Source: a bacterium BMS3Abin14 (GTDB taxonomy: Bacteria; BMS3Abin14). From it: DNA of 39,388 bases. Of the stretch, positions 5,729-14,490 are shown in pieces. The position numbers were made by a program, and so were the translations under genes. Numbering within the stretch: position 1 is the first letter of the stretch; each line of letters starts with the position of its first letter. A model generated the notes under the pieces. The model had not been told where the DNA came from and did not search any database. It worked only from the letters and a program-made list of their open reading frames with translations. The stretch is from the NCBI GenBank assembly GCA_002897695.1, contig BDTG01000034.1:1-39388 (forward strand), in the 5' to 3' direction.

Positions 5729-6217
5729 ATGAAAACGATGAAGATGAGCATTATTGCCATCCTTGCCGCAGCGTGCCTGTTGATATTTTCCGCTGTGAGC
5801 TTCGCTTCACCCCCCGATTGGAATCAGGGCACTACTGATCAGAGAATCAGAACCCTTTCCGACCTTCAGCCTGGCCTCGGAACAGTCATGATCGAGTATG
5901 GCAACCGTTTCTCCGCAGCCTATTATGCGGCAAAAGGCGGCAACTGGGGCATGGCTGCTTACCAGTTGAAGGAAGCGGGCGAAATTCAGGAAGTTGGCGA
6001 GGCTACTCGGCCGGCCCATTCCCCCGCCCTGAAAAGCTTTGAGCATTCATATCTGGACAACCTGAACGCTACGGTCAAAGCCAAGGACTTTAAGCAGTTC
6101 AAGGCGGCATTCAATCAGACTATTGAAGGATGCAATGGCTGTCATGCGGCCAGCGGCCATGCGTACATCAAGTATCAGCTTCCGAAGCGCTCTCCGTCCC
6201 CCACCTCGGTTAAATAA
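5729..6217 (+). CDS. Periplasmic monoheme c-type cytochrome
   Basis: 162 residues from the ATG at 5729, 9 nt after GAGGAGG. The signal peptide MKTMKMSIIAILAAACLLIF...SFA is followed by a mostly helical region and a single heme-binding CNGCH at residues 135-139. The heme sits near the C-terminus, as in small helical cytochromes of the c'/c-552-like kind; a distal Met ligand is not obvious. It would carry electrons in the periplasm, partner unknown. It stands alone between the two-component genes and a convergent flavoprotein and has its own terminator. Confidence 0.85.
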   Translation: MKTMKMSIIAILAAACLLIFSAVSFASPPDWNQGTTDQRIRTLSDLQPGLGTVMIEYGNRFSAAYYAAKGGNWGMAAYQLKEAGEIQEVGEATRPAHSPALKSFEHSYLDNLNATVKAKDFKQFKAAFNQTIEGCNGCHAASGHAYIKYQLPKRSPSPTSVK

Positions 6218-6271
6218 GTAGCAGTGCGGGATTGAAGCAGGTTGCCGACCCCGGCTGCCTGTTAGAAATCC

Positions 6272-6298
6272 AAGGGGCCCTTCGGGGTCCCTTTTTTA
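6272..6298 (+). terminator. Intrinsic terminator after the cytochrome gene
   Basis: AAGGG-G-CCC, loop TTCG, GGG-T-CCCTT (6272-6293) followed by TTTTTATT. It lies 55 nt past the cytochrome stop. No T-tract is present on the minus strand, so it does not serve the convergent gene. Confidence 0.85.
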
Positions 6299-6369
6299 TT
6301 GCAGCGAGTCGCACTATCCAGGGCCTGGTTCCAGGTGCCTGGTCTAAACCCCAGGTCCTGGATTCCGCC

Positions 6370-7116
6370 TTATCTGTACTCAGGATTGGGATAATCGCTC
6401 CTGCACCCGGCATCCCACTTCGAACGCTGATTCCCGTGGGCGGGAATACCGCCGGCATCCTTTATCATGCGGGCCATGTGCATCAGGTTCCAGGTCATGA
6501 AGGTGGTATTGCGGTTGGTGAAGTCATTTTCAGGCCCGCCCGATCCGGCGTCCAGGTAGGAGGGCCCCGGCCCAGCCTCGCCGAGCCATGCGGCATCCGC
6601 CTGGGGCGGGATGACATATCCCAGATGCTGAAGGGAATAGAGAATATTCATGGCGCAGTGCTTGGCCCCGTCCTCGTTTCCCGTGATCAGACATCCGCCG
6701 ACTCCTCCATAATAAGCGTACTGTCCACCGTCGTTAAGGTCCCCTGATGAGGAGTAGAGGCGTTCAATGGTCTGGGTACATATTGACGACTTCTCTCCGA
6801 GCCAGATGGGAGACGTAATGACAAGGATATGGGCATCCTTGACCTTCTCGTAGATCCGGGGCCAATCGTCATGGTCCCAGCCGTGCTGAGTCATATCCGG
6901 GTAAACGCCGCTCGCGATGTCAAAGTCCACGGGGCGGAGTGTCTCGACGGAAACACCGTTTTTCTCCATGATGGCTCTGGCAATCCTGACCAATCCCTCG
7001 GTGTGGGACAATTCGGGGGTCTTTTTCAGTGTGCAGTTGAGGAACAACGCCCGGAGATCGGAAAAATCCCAGCGGCTGGTCTCGCACATCTCGATCATTT
7101 TGTCGCTTAGCACCAT
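6370..7116 (-). CDS. Flavodoxin-family NAD(P)H-dependent reductase
   Basis: 248 residues. The N-terminal part RALFLNCTLKKTPE.SHTEGL is the FMN-phosphate binding loop of the NADPH-dependent FMN reductase/flavodoxin fold. ILVITSPIWLGEKSS is the isoalloxazine-contacting strand and YAYYGGVGGCLITGNEDGA the third flavin loop. It probably binds FMN and reduces quinones, flavins or iron-sulfur partners in the cytoplasm; the substrate is not predictable. The ATG at 7116 has an AAAGGAATT site about 7 nt upstream. It follows smpB by 14 nt and is probably cotranscribed with it. Confidence 0.8.
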   Translation of the reverse strand: MVLSDKMIEMCETSRWDFSDLRALFLNCTLKKTPELSHTEGLVRIARAIMEKNGVSVETLRPVDFDIASGVYPDMTQHGWDHDDWPRIYEKVKDAHILVITSPIWLGEKSSICTQTIERLYSSSGDLNDGGQYAYYGGVGGCLITGNEDGAKHCAMNILYSLQHLGYVIPPQADAAWLGEAGPGPSYLDAGSGGPENDFTNRNTTFMTWNLMHMARMIKDAGGIPAHGNQRSKWDAGCRSDYPNPEYR

Positions 7117-7130
7117 TTTAGAATTCCTTT

Positions 7131-7586
7131 CTATCCGCGACGCTCCATCTCCCGGGCGATTTCCCGTTCCTGATCGCGTTTCTTTATCGTCTCCCGTTTA
7201 TCGTGCAGTTTCTTGCCGCGCCCCAATCCAAGCTCCAATTTAATCCTTCGGCCCTTGAGATAAAGCCGCAGTGGGACCAGCGTCAGCCCCTTTTCGGCAA
7301 CCTTTCCGGCAAGCCTCCTGATCTCACGGGCGTGCAGCAGGAGTTTACGTTCCCTTAAAGGATCGTGGTTGTTGATGTTGCCCTGAGTATACGGACTGAT
7401 GTGGGCACCCACGAGGAAGACCTCGCCGTCCCGTATGTCGGCGTAGCTCTCCTTGATGTTGGCCTTCCCTTCCCGGATGGACTTTACCTCCGTGCCCATG
7501 AGGGAAATCCCGGCCTCCATGGTCTCCACTATCTCATAGTTATACCGCGCCTGGCGGTTCACGACTATTGTGCGACCCGCTGCCAT
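7131..7586 (-). CDS. smpB: SsrA-binding protein SmpB
   Basis: 151 residues, the usual length. Diagnostic blocks: NRQARYNYEI, EAGISLMGTEVKSIREGKANIKESYADI, NHDPLRERKLLLH and the basic C-terminal tail GLGRGKKLHDKRETIKKRD that enters the mRNA channel of a stalled ribosome. SmpB binds the tRNA-like part of tmRNA; ssrA is at 2922-3274. The start overlaps the last 22 nt of the HEAT-repeat gene, so its translation may be coupled to that gene. Confidence 0.97.
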   Translation of the reverse strand: MAAGRTIVVNRQARYNYEIVETMEAGISLMGTEVKSIREGKANIKESYADIRDGEVFLVGAHISPYTQGNINNHDPLRERKLLLHAREIRRLAGKVAEKGLTLVPLRLYLKGRRIKLELGLGRGKKLHDKRETIKKRDQEREIAREMERRG

Positions 7587-9469
7587 GCTCCGCCCCCCGA
7601 GGAACCACTGATCTCGTTGTTTACCCTGTCACGGACCGCGACAATGCTGCCCTTCCTCGCATAGATATGCCGAAACCGGAAAAGCCGGTCCTTCTCAAGC
7701 GCAACAGCGGCCCATGGCTTAGGAAAGAGGGCTTGGGTGATCTTTTCCTGCGCCTGAGCGTCATTCATCCGGCACAGGATTTCGGCGGCATCGGCAAATT
7801 TGGGGCCATCCAATGTCAGCATCTTCTCGACAATGAGAGGAATGGCATCAGCGCCTGTCCTGACCAGAGATTTTGAGACGGCCCGCCTGATGCCGGCGTC
7901 ATCGTCCGCAAGACAATCAAGCAGATCCGGCAGAGCCTTTTGATCCTTTATCATGGAAATGCCGTCCAGAGCGTTCTTTCTCATAAGGGTCTCACCATGG
8001 GCGTCCTCATACAGGGTTTTCCATGCATTTCTTCCAATACCGGCCAGGGAGTGGGCGGCTACCCATCCGACCTTCTCGTCAGCGAGCAGGGCGCTTAACA
8101 CCGGAAGGCTCTGCGGGTAACCCAGTTCCCCCAGGATAACGATGGCATTCATGCGAACGTTGCTGCTGCCGGTCCGTGCGCGGAGATGCAGGACGTCCAG
8201 CGCCTTTTCACCCATGCGAAGGATGATAAGGTTCCTGGTGTAGCAGAACTCCTCATCCCCGGTTGCCTGGAGCAGCTCGTCCACCGCTTCATTTCCCATC
8301 TGCATGAACGCGAACGAGACCAGCCAGTGTATCTTTTCCTCGTTGGCCAGTCTGTAGATGAGAGGGCGAATGGCTCGGGGATCCTTGAACTCCATGAGGG
8401 CCGACACGGCGAACATCCTGACCGTTGGGTCGGGGTCCTCCAGCAGGTTGATGATGGGAACGATGGCCCGCTTGTCACCGATCTTCCTTAAGGATGATAC
8501 AATATTTTTGCGGATCAGGGCATTCGGTGACGTCAGGTGCTCAATCAGAATGGGCACCACGTCCGATCCGAGCCTGGCCAGAGCGTCGCCGGCAAACTCC
8601 TGTACCTGCATATCCTTGTCACCCATGGCTGTAATAAGGGTATCTACCACATTCATACTTTGGAAATTACCAAGAGCGCTTACCACGTTGCGGCGAACGG
8701 TGGGCGACGGATCCGACAACCCCTTCACCAGGAGGGGGATGGATTCCGGAACCCTGATCCGCCCCAGCGCCATTGCCGCGCCACTGCGAACCTTCTCGTT
8801 GTTGGATTCCATGGACGCTTCAAGAACCTTGGCAGCCCTCCATCCAAATTTCTGGGCGGCCATGAGGACAAAGTCCGCAAGCCCCACATCTTCCGTGTCG
8901 AACAGCTCCAGGATATAGCCCAACGCATTCTCGTCCCCCAGATCCGTGAGAGCCTGGATGACCTGCATCCTTACTTCGCGAGACGGGTCCTTAAGGTGAT
9001 CATACAGGGGCCCAATTGCCAATCGGTCCTTGATTATCCCAAGGAGATAAGCCGCCCTGGCCCTGTTATATTCATTGGGATCATCCAGCATTCCCAGGAT
9101 ATAGGGAACAGCTTCAGAGCCCAGCTCCACAAAAACAGACTCGCACATCCAGCTGATTTCCGGGTTGTCCATTCCATGGAATATAGCTCGCAGGCCCTTA
9201 TCACCCCACCCCTTGATGCTTTTCACGGCCTCCATCCTAACCTTCAGATCAGGATAGTTCAGCAGGTCCAGACTGAACTGAAGCGCCGCCGGGGTTCCCT
9301 CCTCCCTGATAGCATCGAGCACCGCAGATCTCTTACCCTCAGTTGCCAGATAGTACTGTTTTTCCAGATTATCCAGGTGAACGGCATTTGCCGAAAGGTC
9401 GGACGCCCACCCGGCAAGGAGGAAGCTTGCAAGAAGGATGCTTATGAAGTATCGTTTTTTTTCAAACAT
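7565..9469 (-). CDS. Exported HEAT-repeat (PBS-lyase-like) protein
   Basis: 634 residues. It opens with a signal peptide (MFEKKRYFISILLASFLLAG, cleavage near SANA). About 15 HEAT repeats of roughly 30 residues follow, each with a helix like VRMEAVKSIKGWGD or AAYLLGIIKD and the recurrent P..VR/A pattern. Such solenoids are protein-binding scaffolds; no enzymatic motif is seen. Its position ahead of smpB with overlapping ends suggests cotranscription but not necessarily a shared function. The last residues (SGSSGGGAWQRVAQ) are not repeat-like and coincide with the smpB start. Confidence 0.88.
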   Translation of the reverse strand: MFEKKRYFISILLASFLLAGWASDLSANAVHLDNLEKQYYLATEGKRSAVLDAIREEGTPAALQFSLDLLNYPDLKVRMEAVKSIKGWGDKGLRAIFHGMDNPEISWMCESVFVELGSEAVPYILGMLDDPNEYNRARAAYLLGIIKDRLAIGPLYDHLKDPSREVRMQVIQALTDLGDENALGYILELFDTEDVGLADFVLMAAQKFGWRAAKVLEASMESNNEKVRSGAAMALGRIRVPESIPLLVKGLSDPSPTVRRNVVSALGNFQSMNVVDTLITAMGDKDMQVQEFAGDALARLGSDVVPILIEHLTSPNALIRKNIVSSLRKIGDKRAIVPIINLLEDPDPTVRMFAVSALMEFKDPRAIRPLIYRLANEEKIHWLVSFAFMQMGNEAVDELLQATGDEEFCYTRNLIILRMGEKALDVLHLRARTGSSNVRMNAIVILGELGYPQSLPVLSALLADEKVGWVAAHSLAGIGRNAWKTLYEDAHGETLMRKNALDGISMIKDQKALPDLLDCLADDDAGIRRAVSKSLVRTGADAIPLIVEKMLTLDGPKFADAAEILCRMNDAQAQEKITQALFPKPWAAVALEKDRLFRFRHIYARKGSIVAVRDRVNNEISGSSGGGAWQRVAQ

Positions 9470-9474
9470 GATAG

Positions 9475-9504
9475 TTGACGTAACCGCAATAAATTCTGTT
9501 AAAC
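9475..9504 (+). promoter_or_regulatory. Candidate promoter of the inositol monophosphatase gene
   Basis: TTGACG (9475-9480), 18-nt spacer, TTAAAC (9499-9504), in the 72-nt gap between the divergent HEAT-repeat and phosphatase genes. An AGGAG at 9514-9518 follows. Confidence 0.45.
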
Positions 9505-9541
9505 ACCTTCACCAGGAGATATCTAAATTACATTGACCGGC

Positions 9542-10357
9542 ATGGACAATCAACCACATAACGCACAGATTTTTCTGGTTGACGCTATCCGGATGGCCCG
9601 GCGGGCCGGACTTGTCCTCAAGAACAGGCTGAAAACCGATTTTGAGATCGAATACAAGGGGGAAGTGGACCTCGTAACGGAGATGGATCGCATCGCCCAG
9701 AATATCATTGTGGATGAGATAAGGGCCAACTATCCCGGGCATGGCATTCTGGCAGAGGAGGGCATCGACGATAAAGGGCTGGAGGGCTACGTCTGGATAG
9801 TTGACCCTCTCGACGGCACCACCAACTATTCCCACAGATTTCCCATCTTCAGCGTGTCCATCGCCATCACCTTCCGTGGGGAAACCATATGCGGAGTAGT
9901 CCATAGCCCTATTTCTGAGGAGACCTTCTCGGCAATCAAAGGGGAGGGGGCCTCCCTTAACGGACAGTCAATTTCCGTTTCCAAAACAACCGATCTTGAC
10001 CGGAGTCTGCTGGCAACCGGTTTTCCATACAACATCAGGGATAATGCGGGGGCAATTCTGGACAGGTTCGGCAGGATGGCGGTTCAGGCCCAGGGAATCA
10101 GGCGATGCGGGAGCGCCGCTCTGGACCTGTGTTTCGTTGCATGCGGCCGACTGGACGGTTTCTGGGAAGCAGGCCTTAAACCCTGGGACATAGCGTCCGG
10201 CATTCTCATCGTCGAGGAAGCCGGGGGCTTGGCGACCGATTTTTCGAAAATGCCGATCACTCTGGACGGAGCCAGTGTTTTAGCTTCAAACCGAAAAATC
10301 CACAGGGAGATGGCGCAGGTCCTGAACCCTCACGCTTCGGGCAAGCGTAAGGACTGA
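9542..10357 (+). CDS. suhB: Inositol monophosphatase family protein (SuhB-like)
   Basis: About 271 residues. The IMPase metal and catalytic motifs are complete: GEVDLVTEMD, LAEEG, WIVDPLDGTTNYSHRFP and KPWDIASGILIVEEAGG. It hydrolyses phosphate monoesters such as myo-inositol-1-phosphate with Mg2+; SuhB relatives also act in rRNA maturation. The ATG at 9542 is taken as start, but the AGGAG at 9514-9518 is nearer an in-frame TTG at 9533, so the N-terminus is uncertain by three residues. The 3' end overlaps comFC tail-to-tail by 72 nt. Confidence 0.9.
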   Translation: MDNQPHNAQIFLVDAIRMARRAGLVLKNRLKTDFEIEYKGEVDLVTEMDRIAQNIIVDEIRANYPGHGILAEEGIDDKGLEGYVWIVDPLDGTTNYSHRFPIFSVSIAITFRGETICGVVHSPISEETFSAIKGEGASLNGQSISVSKTTDLDRSLLATGFPYNIRDNAGAILDRFGRMAVQAQGIRRCGSAALDLCFVACGRLDGFWEAGLKPWDIASGILIVEEAGGLATDFSKMPITLDGASVLASNRKIHREMAQVLNPHASGKRKD

Positions 10358-11095
10358 AACGGTTGCCCCTGCCTTCCTGAGGGCTCTGCTGCACACCCGT
10401 GCCGTAGCTCCGCTGGTATAAACATCGTCAAAAATGAGGAGCCGCATTCCGGCGACACTCCCGCCCCAACTGCTCAAAATATATCCATTCCGGGCGTTTT
10501 GCTCCCTTTCCTTAAATCCAAGGCCTACCTGAGGTCTTTCCTTCACCCTCGTAAGTACCCGGGGCAGCATGGGAACGTCTAAAATTTCAGCCAGCGGCTT
10601 CGCCAACACCTCTGCCTGGTTGAAACCTCTCTTCATGAGCCTTCTGAAGTGTATGGGAACCGGAACAACTCCGTCCACAGGTGGTAAATCAATGCCGGCC
10701 AGACCTTTTTTCAGTGCCCATTGAAGCGGATCGAGGAGAGACAGTTTCCCCCGGAATTTAAGGAGAGTTATAGCCGTAGCCAATTCGTCGCTATACCGGA
10801 AGAGCCCACGACACCATTGGAATGGAGGTTTTTTCAGAATACATCTTAAACAGAGGTGGGGGTCGTCGGGAACACGGAAAGGCTCTCCGCACCAGCTGCA
10901 AACGTGGCCCGGCAAAGGTTCCATCAGGGTGAGACAACGATCACAGCAATGAGAGAACCGACCCTCCGCAGGCCCGCCGCACAACAGGCAGAAGGGGGGG
11001 AAGATCGCATCGAGGATGGAGCATTTAAATCCTTTTCCTGACATGCCGGGGGTTGGAGCAAAAATAGTGCCACATCCCGCCGGGGGCGGGATCAC
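10286..11095 (-). CDS. comFC: ComF family phosphoribosyltransferase-like protein
   Basis: 269 residues in the longest form (GTG at 11095); an ATG at 11044 (MSGKGFKCSILD) gives 252 residues and fits the family better. Neither has a convincing ribosome-binding site. An N-terminal zinc-binding region has four Cys pairs (CLLCGG, CDRC, CSWCG, CLRC). The type I PRTase domain follows with the PRPP loop FDDVYTSGAT and PVPIHFRRLMKRGFNQAE. ComFC proteins support DNA uptake and single-strand DNA handling. A perfect hairpin (11074-11081 with 11085-11092) lies just upstream of the shorter start and could mark the gpmI/comFC boundary. Confidence 0.88.
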   Translation of the reverse strand: MIPPPAGCGTIFAPTPGMSGKGFKCSILDAIFPPFCLLCGGPAEGRFSHCCDRCLTLMEPLPGHVCSWCGEPFRVPDDPHLCLRCILKKPPFQWCRGLFRYSDELATAITLLKFRGKLSLLDPLQWALKKGLAGIDLPPVDGVVPVPIHFRRLMKRGFNQAEVLAKPLAEILDVPMLPRVLTRVKERPQVGLGFKEREQNARNGYILSSWGGSVAGMRLLIFDDVYTSGATARVCSRALRKAGATVSVLTLARSVRVQDLRHLPVDFSV

Positions 11096-11157
11096 TTCAC
11101 AGGGGGTCTGCTTGGGATTACCCCGCGGTGGTCCTGGAATGTGGGGTCTGGAACTTC

Positions 11158-12696
11158 CTAAAACAATGCCTTCCCGGTCATCTCCTCCGGTTTGGGAAGT
11201 CCCATAATTTTCAAAATGGTGGGCGCGATATCTGCCAGACGGCCCGTCCGAAGCTTCGGCGCCCCTGCCCGGAACCCGGGCCCCACGAGAATGAGGGGGA
11301 CGCGGTTGGTTGTATGGGCAGTGAGAGGAACCCCCTCAGGGTCCAGCATGGATTCGGCGTTCCCATGGTCTGCTGTAATGATCATGGTGCCTTCCAGATC
11401 CTCAACCGTGGATGCCACCCGGCCGACGCACCTGTCCACCTCCTCGATGGCGGCAACAGCGGCGCTGAAATTGCCGGTATGCCCAACCATGTCGGGGTTG
11501 GCGTAATTCACCAGGATAAAATCGTATTTGCCTGAATTCAGCCTCGTAACGAGTTCGTCCGTTACGGCCTCGGCGCTCATCCGAGGTTTGAGATCGTAGG
11601 TAGCAACATCCCTGGGTGACGGGACCAAGCAACGGTCCTCCCCTTCGAAGGCATTTTCTTCTCCGCCGTTAAAGAAGAATGTGACATGAGCATATTTTTC
11701 AGTCTCGGCGATCCGGAGCTGGGCCAGGCCTTTTCCGCTGATAACCTCCCCCAGAATGGCGGTCAGGGACACCGGAGGGAAGGCCACCGGGTAAGGGAAG
11801 CTCTCGTCGTATTCTGCAAGACAGACATAAACGGACAGCTCAGGCACTTTCTCCCGCTCAAAACCGGAGAAAAGATCATCATTCAATGCGCGGGTTATCT
11901 CCCTTGCCCGGTCGCCCCTGAAATTCATGAAAATAACACCATCGCCGGCCGAGATAGACCCCACCGGTCCGGACTTATCCCTTATCACCGAAGGCAGAAT
12001 AAATTCGTCGGTTTCTCCTCTGCCATAAGCCGCCTTTATTGCGTCTAAGGCACTCGAGGCAATGATTCCTTGCCCCGACACCATGGCTCTGTAGGCAGCA
12101 TGAACACGCTCCCACCTGTTGTCCCGGTCCATGGCGTAAAAACGCCCGGATACGGTGGCAATCTCCGCATTTCCGAGGGACGTCAGGCAGGACTCCATTT
12201 CCCGGATGTATTTGATCCCGCTGTTGGGGGGGGTGTCCCTTCCGTCCATGAAGGCGTGAACGAAGATTCTTTCCACGTCATTTTGAGACGCGAGGGAGAC
12301 AAGGGCCTTTATCTGGTCGATGTGGCTGTGAACACCACCATCGGACATGAGCCCCATGACATGGAGGTTTCCGGAAGCGCTCCTGATCCGCTTGAACGCC
12401 TCCAGGAAAACGGGGTTTTTCTGGAAAGTTCCCGACCGGATGGCCTCATTGATCCTCGTAAAATCCTGGTAAACGATCCTGCCGGCTCCCAGGTTAAGGT
12501 GTCCCACTTCGGAGTTGCCGATCTGTCCGTCCGGCAGCCCCACTTCCTCGCCGGACGCACCCATTGTGGAGGTTGGAAAACGTTGGGCAAGAGTGTCCAT
12601 GACCGGGGTGCGGGCCGAAGCGATGGCATCTTTGGAATCGCCGGAGGATACACCCCAGCCGTCGAGGACCATCAATACTGTCGGAATTTTCGGCAA
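11158..12696 (-). CDS. gpmI: 2,3-bisphosphoglycerate-independent phosphoglycerate mutase
   Basis: 512 residues, the full family length. VLMVLDGWG begins the Mn-binding phosphatase domain, GQIGNSEVGHLNLGAGR holds the catalytic Ser, and HAFMDGRDTPP, NFRGDRARE and ITADHGNAE complete the metal and substrate sites. It interconverts 3- and 2-phosphoglycerate in glycolysis/gluconeogenesis. The start is a TTG at 12696, 10 nt after AGGAGG; no in-frame ATG precedes the conserved region. It lies 5 nt after lapAB. Confidence 0.97.
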   Translation of the reverse strand: MPKIPTVLMVLDGWGVSSGDSKDAIASARTPVMDTLAQRFPTSTMGASGEEVGLPDGQIGNSEVGHLNLGAGRIVYQDFTRINEAIRSGTFQKNPVFLEAFKRIRSASGNLHVMGLMSDGGVHSHIDQIKALVSLASQNDVERIFVHAFMDGRDTPPNSGIKYIREMESCLTSLGNAEIATVSGRFYAMDRDNRWERVHAAYRAMVSGQGIIASSALDAIKAAYGRGETDEFILPSVIRDKSGPVGSISAGDGVIFMNFRGDRAREITRALNDDLFSGFEREKVPELSVYVCLAEYDESFPYPVAFPPVSLTAILGEVISGKGLAQLRIAETEKYAHVTFFFNGGEENAFEGEDRCLVPSPRDVATYDLKPRMSAEAVTDELVTRLNSGKYDFILVNYANPDMVGHTGNFSAAVAAIEEVDRCVGRVASTVEDLEGTMIITADHGNAESMLDPEGVPLTAHTTNRVPLILVGPGFRAGAPKLRTGRLADIAPTILKIMGLPKPEEMTGKALF

Positions 12697-12701
12697 CCGC
12701 C

Positions 12702-14045
12702 CTAGGCCTCCTGGCTTTCGTACCGGGGGGCGGCGGCAGGAAGCGCGGAAACCTTATCGAGCGCCGGAAGGGTCAGCGTGTTCCATCTGCTGCATGATTC
12801 ACAGCGCGCGGACCACTTGCGCGTGGTGTATCCACAGTGACCGCACTGGTACTGAGGGCTCATCCCCAGGGAAATCTCCATGTATTTTCTGAACTCCTCG
12901 ACAGCATCCTCGAACCGCTCACGCTTTGCCTTGGCCTCCCCGAGGAGGGCGTGGAGAAAGGGAGAGTCGTATCGAAACGACTCGACCTTCTTCAGGGCCA
13001 TCAGACCCTGGTCCACCATTTCCAAGCGCAGACAGGTCTTGCCGTAGAAGAGGTTCAGGAAAACATCGTCGGGCATCTTCTCCAACAATTCCTGATAGAT
13101 CTCGATAAGCTTAGCCGGGTTTTCCTGCTCCAGAAGCTTGTCCTCGATCACCTGGAGGAAAACCGGGTTTTTCAGGGAACGATACCCCTCAATGAGAGCT
13201 TTCAACCCTTCATCCTGCTTACCCATGGCAATGAACGCCTCACCCTGAGAAACGGTTGCCGGCACAAAATCGGGCGCTTCCTTTAGAACCTCTTTCAAAA
13301 GTTTAACCGCCTTATCGTATTCCCCTTCCTTAACGAGGCCCGTTGCCAATTGATATTTCAGGCCGGTCAGATAGACCTGGGTTTCCTCTGCCTTGCCGCT
13401 TATCTTGAGAAGTTTCCGCTGGGTATCAACGGCCCCGCTCCAATCAGCTTCTCGCTCCTGGATATCCCGGAGGAGCGTCAGCGCCGTCCGATTACCGTCA
13501 TCTCTGCCGATGATCTCTTTTAGCACTGCCGCCGCATCCTGAAATTTTTCAGCGGCAATAAAGTCATCGACCAACATGAGAAGCAGACGAAGGTCTTTGG
13601 GGTGGGCGACCCTTGCCTTCTGGTGCAGTGCGATGGCCTGATCCGCCTTCCCCTCTCCCAGGTAAACCTTACCCAGTCTGAAAAAGGGAAGGAGGAAATC
13701 AGAATCCTTGCCCACCGCATCCTCAAGGAATTTAACTGCCTTTTCCTCTTTTCCGGAAAGATGCGCGTCCACGCCCTTGTTGTAAAGCTCCTCCGCTTTC
13801 TCTCTGCGTCTCCGTTTCATCCTTTCCTGAACCTGTACAAAGGTTCTGCGAATTCCCCTTATTCCAAAAAGAATCAGGATGAAGGTGGCGCCAATACCCA
13901 TGGCAATCAGTACAATACCGATCAGTGGGAATTCAGATACCTGGCCACGCCAGAGAACCAATGTGACATCGTTCTGGTTGTAATAGGCAAAGTACGAGAA
14001 CGCTATCACCAGGACCAACAGGACAATCGTTACAATTCGGCTCAC
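12702..14045 (-). CDS. LapA-LapB-like fusion: membrane anchor, TPR solenoid and rubredoxin-type zinc knuckle
   Basis: 447 residues. The first about 80 residues have two TM segments (MSRIVTIVLLVLVIAFSYFA and IGIVLIAMGIGATFILILFG) around VTLVLWRGQVSEFPL, as in LapA. A basic linker with EEL then leads into about nine TPR units, and the C-terminus holds CGHCGY and CESCSRW, the rubredoxin-like metal site of LapB/YciM. In enterobacteria LapA and LapB are separate adjacent proteins that control LpxC turnover and LPS assembly. Here one frame carries both, with no stop or restart visible. The start overlaps the DksA-like stop as ATGA. Confidence 0.88.
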   Translation of the reverse strand: MSRIVTIVLLVLVIAFSYFAYYNQNDVTLVLWRGQVSEFPLIGIVLIAMGIGATFILILFGIRGIRRTFVQVQERMKRRRREKAEELYNKGVDAHLSGKEEKAVKFLEDAVGKDSDFLLPFFRLGKVYLGEGKADQAIALHQKARVAHPKDLRLLLMLVDDFIAAEKFQDAAAVLKEIIGRDDGNRTALTLLRDIQEREADWSGAVDTQRKLLKISGKAEETQVYLTGLKYQLATGLVKEGEYDKAVKLLKEVLKEAPDFVPATVSQGEAFIAMGKQDEGLKALIEGYRSLKNPVFLQVIEDKLLEQENPAKLIEIYQELLEKMPDDVFLNLFYGKTCLRLEMVDQGLMALKKVESFRYDSPFLHALLGEAKAKRERFEDAVEEFRKYMEISLGMSPQYQCGHCGYTTRKWSARCESCSRWNTLTLPALDKVSALPAAAPRYESQEA

Positions 14046-14401
14046 TTCAACACTCCTCTTTTTTCAATATCTTCCTTGCACTTGATACAATACCGGGCAT
14101 TAGGGCGGACTTCCAGTCGTTTTTTCTGGATCTCATCTCCGCAAAGCTCACAGATTCCGAATTCACCACCGGTGATCCTCTCCAGAGCCTGGTCTATTTC
14201 CCTGATGTCCCGGGTGATCTTTTCCCTCAGGCTGATATTAAAATCGGTTGCATAACTTGCCCGTGCACGCTCCAGAGTGTCCTTATTCTCATCAAGGCTG
14301 GCATCCAGGGCATCATCAGCCCTTTTCGTCATCAGCTCATCCAGATCCATTCTCCTTTCGAGAAGAATTGCCCTGTAGCTGTCAAGTCCTTCCTTGGTCA
14401 T
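14042..14401 (-). CDS. DksA/TraR-family C4 zinc-finger protein
   Basis: 119 residues. A coiled-coil (residues 1-75, with YRAILLERRMDLDELM and DIREIDQALERI) is followed by a C4 zinc finger, GICELCGDEIQKKRLEVRP and CIKCKED. DksA-type proteins insert the coiled-coil into the RNA polymerase secondary channel and change promoter choice with ppGpp. The coiled-coil tip acidic pair of true DksA is not clear (DASLDEN), so it is assigned only to the family. Its TGA stop overlaps the lapAB ATG by 4 nt. Confidence 0.9.
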   Translation of the reverse strand: MTKEGLDSYRAILLERRMDLDELMTKRADDALDASLDENKDTLERARASYATDFNISLREKITRDIREIDQALERITGGEFGICELCGDEIQKKRLEVRPNARYCIKCKEDIEKRGVLK

Positions 14402-14490
14402 CTAAACCCTCAGAAAACATCATGGCCCTTCGTCCACATAAAACCTTTCCTCTCACCCGTCCGTCACGCCAAGGCCTGACTCACTTCCAC

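Noticed and set aside
8537-9478. 313-codon plus-strand frame opposite the HEAT-repeat gene
   Set aside because: Antisense shadow of a regular GC-rich repeat gene; no recognisable domain or start signal.
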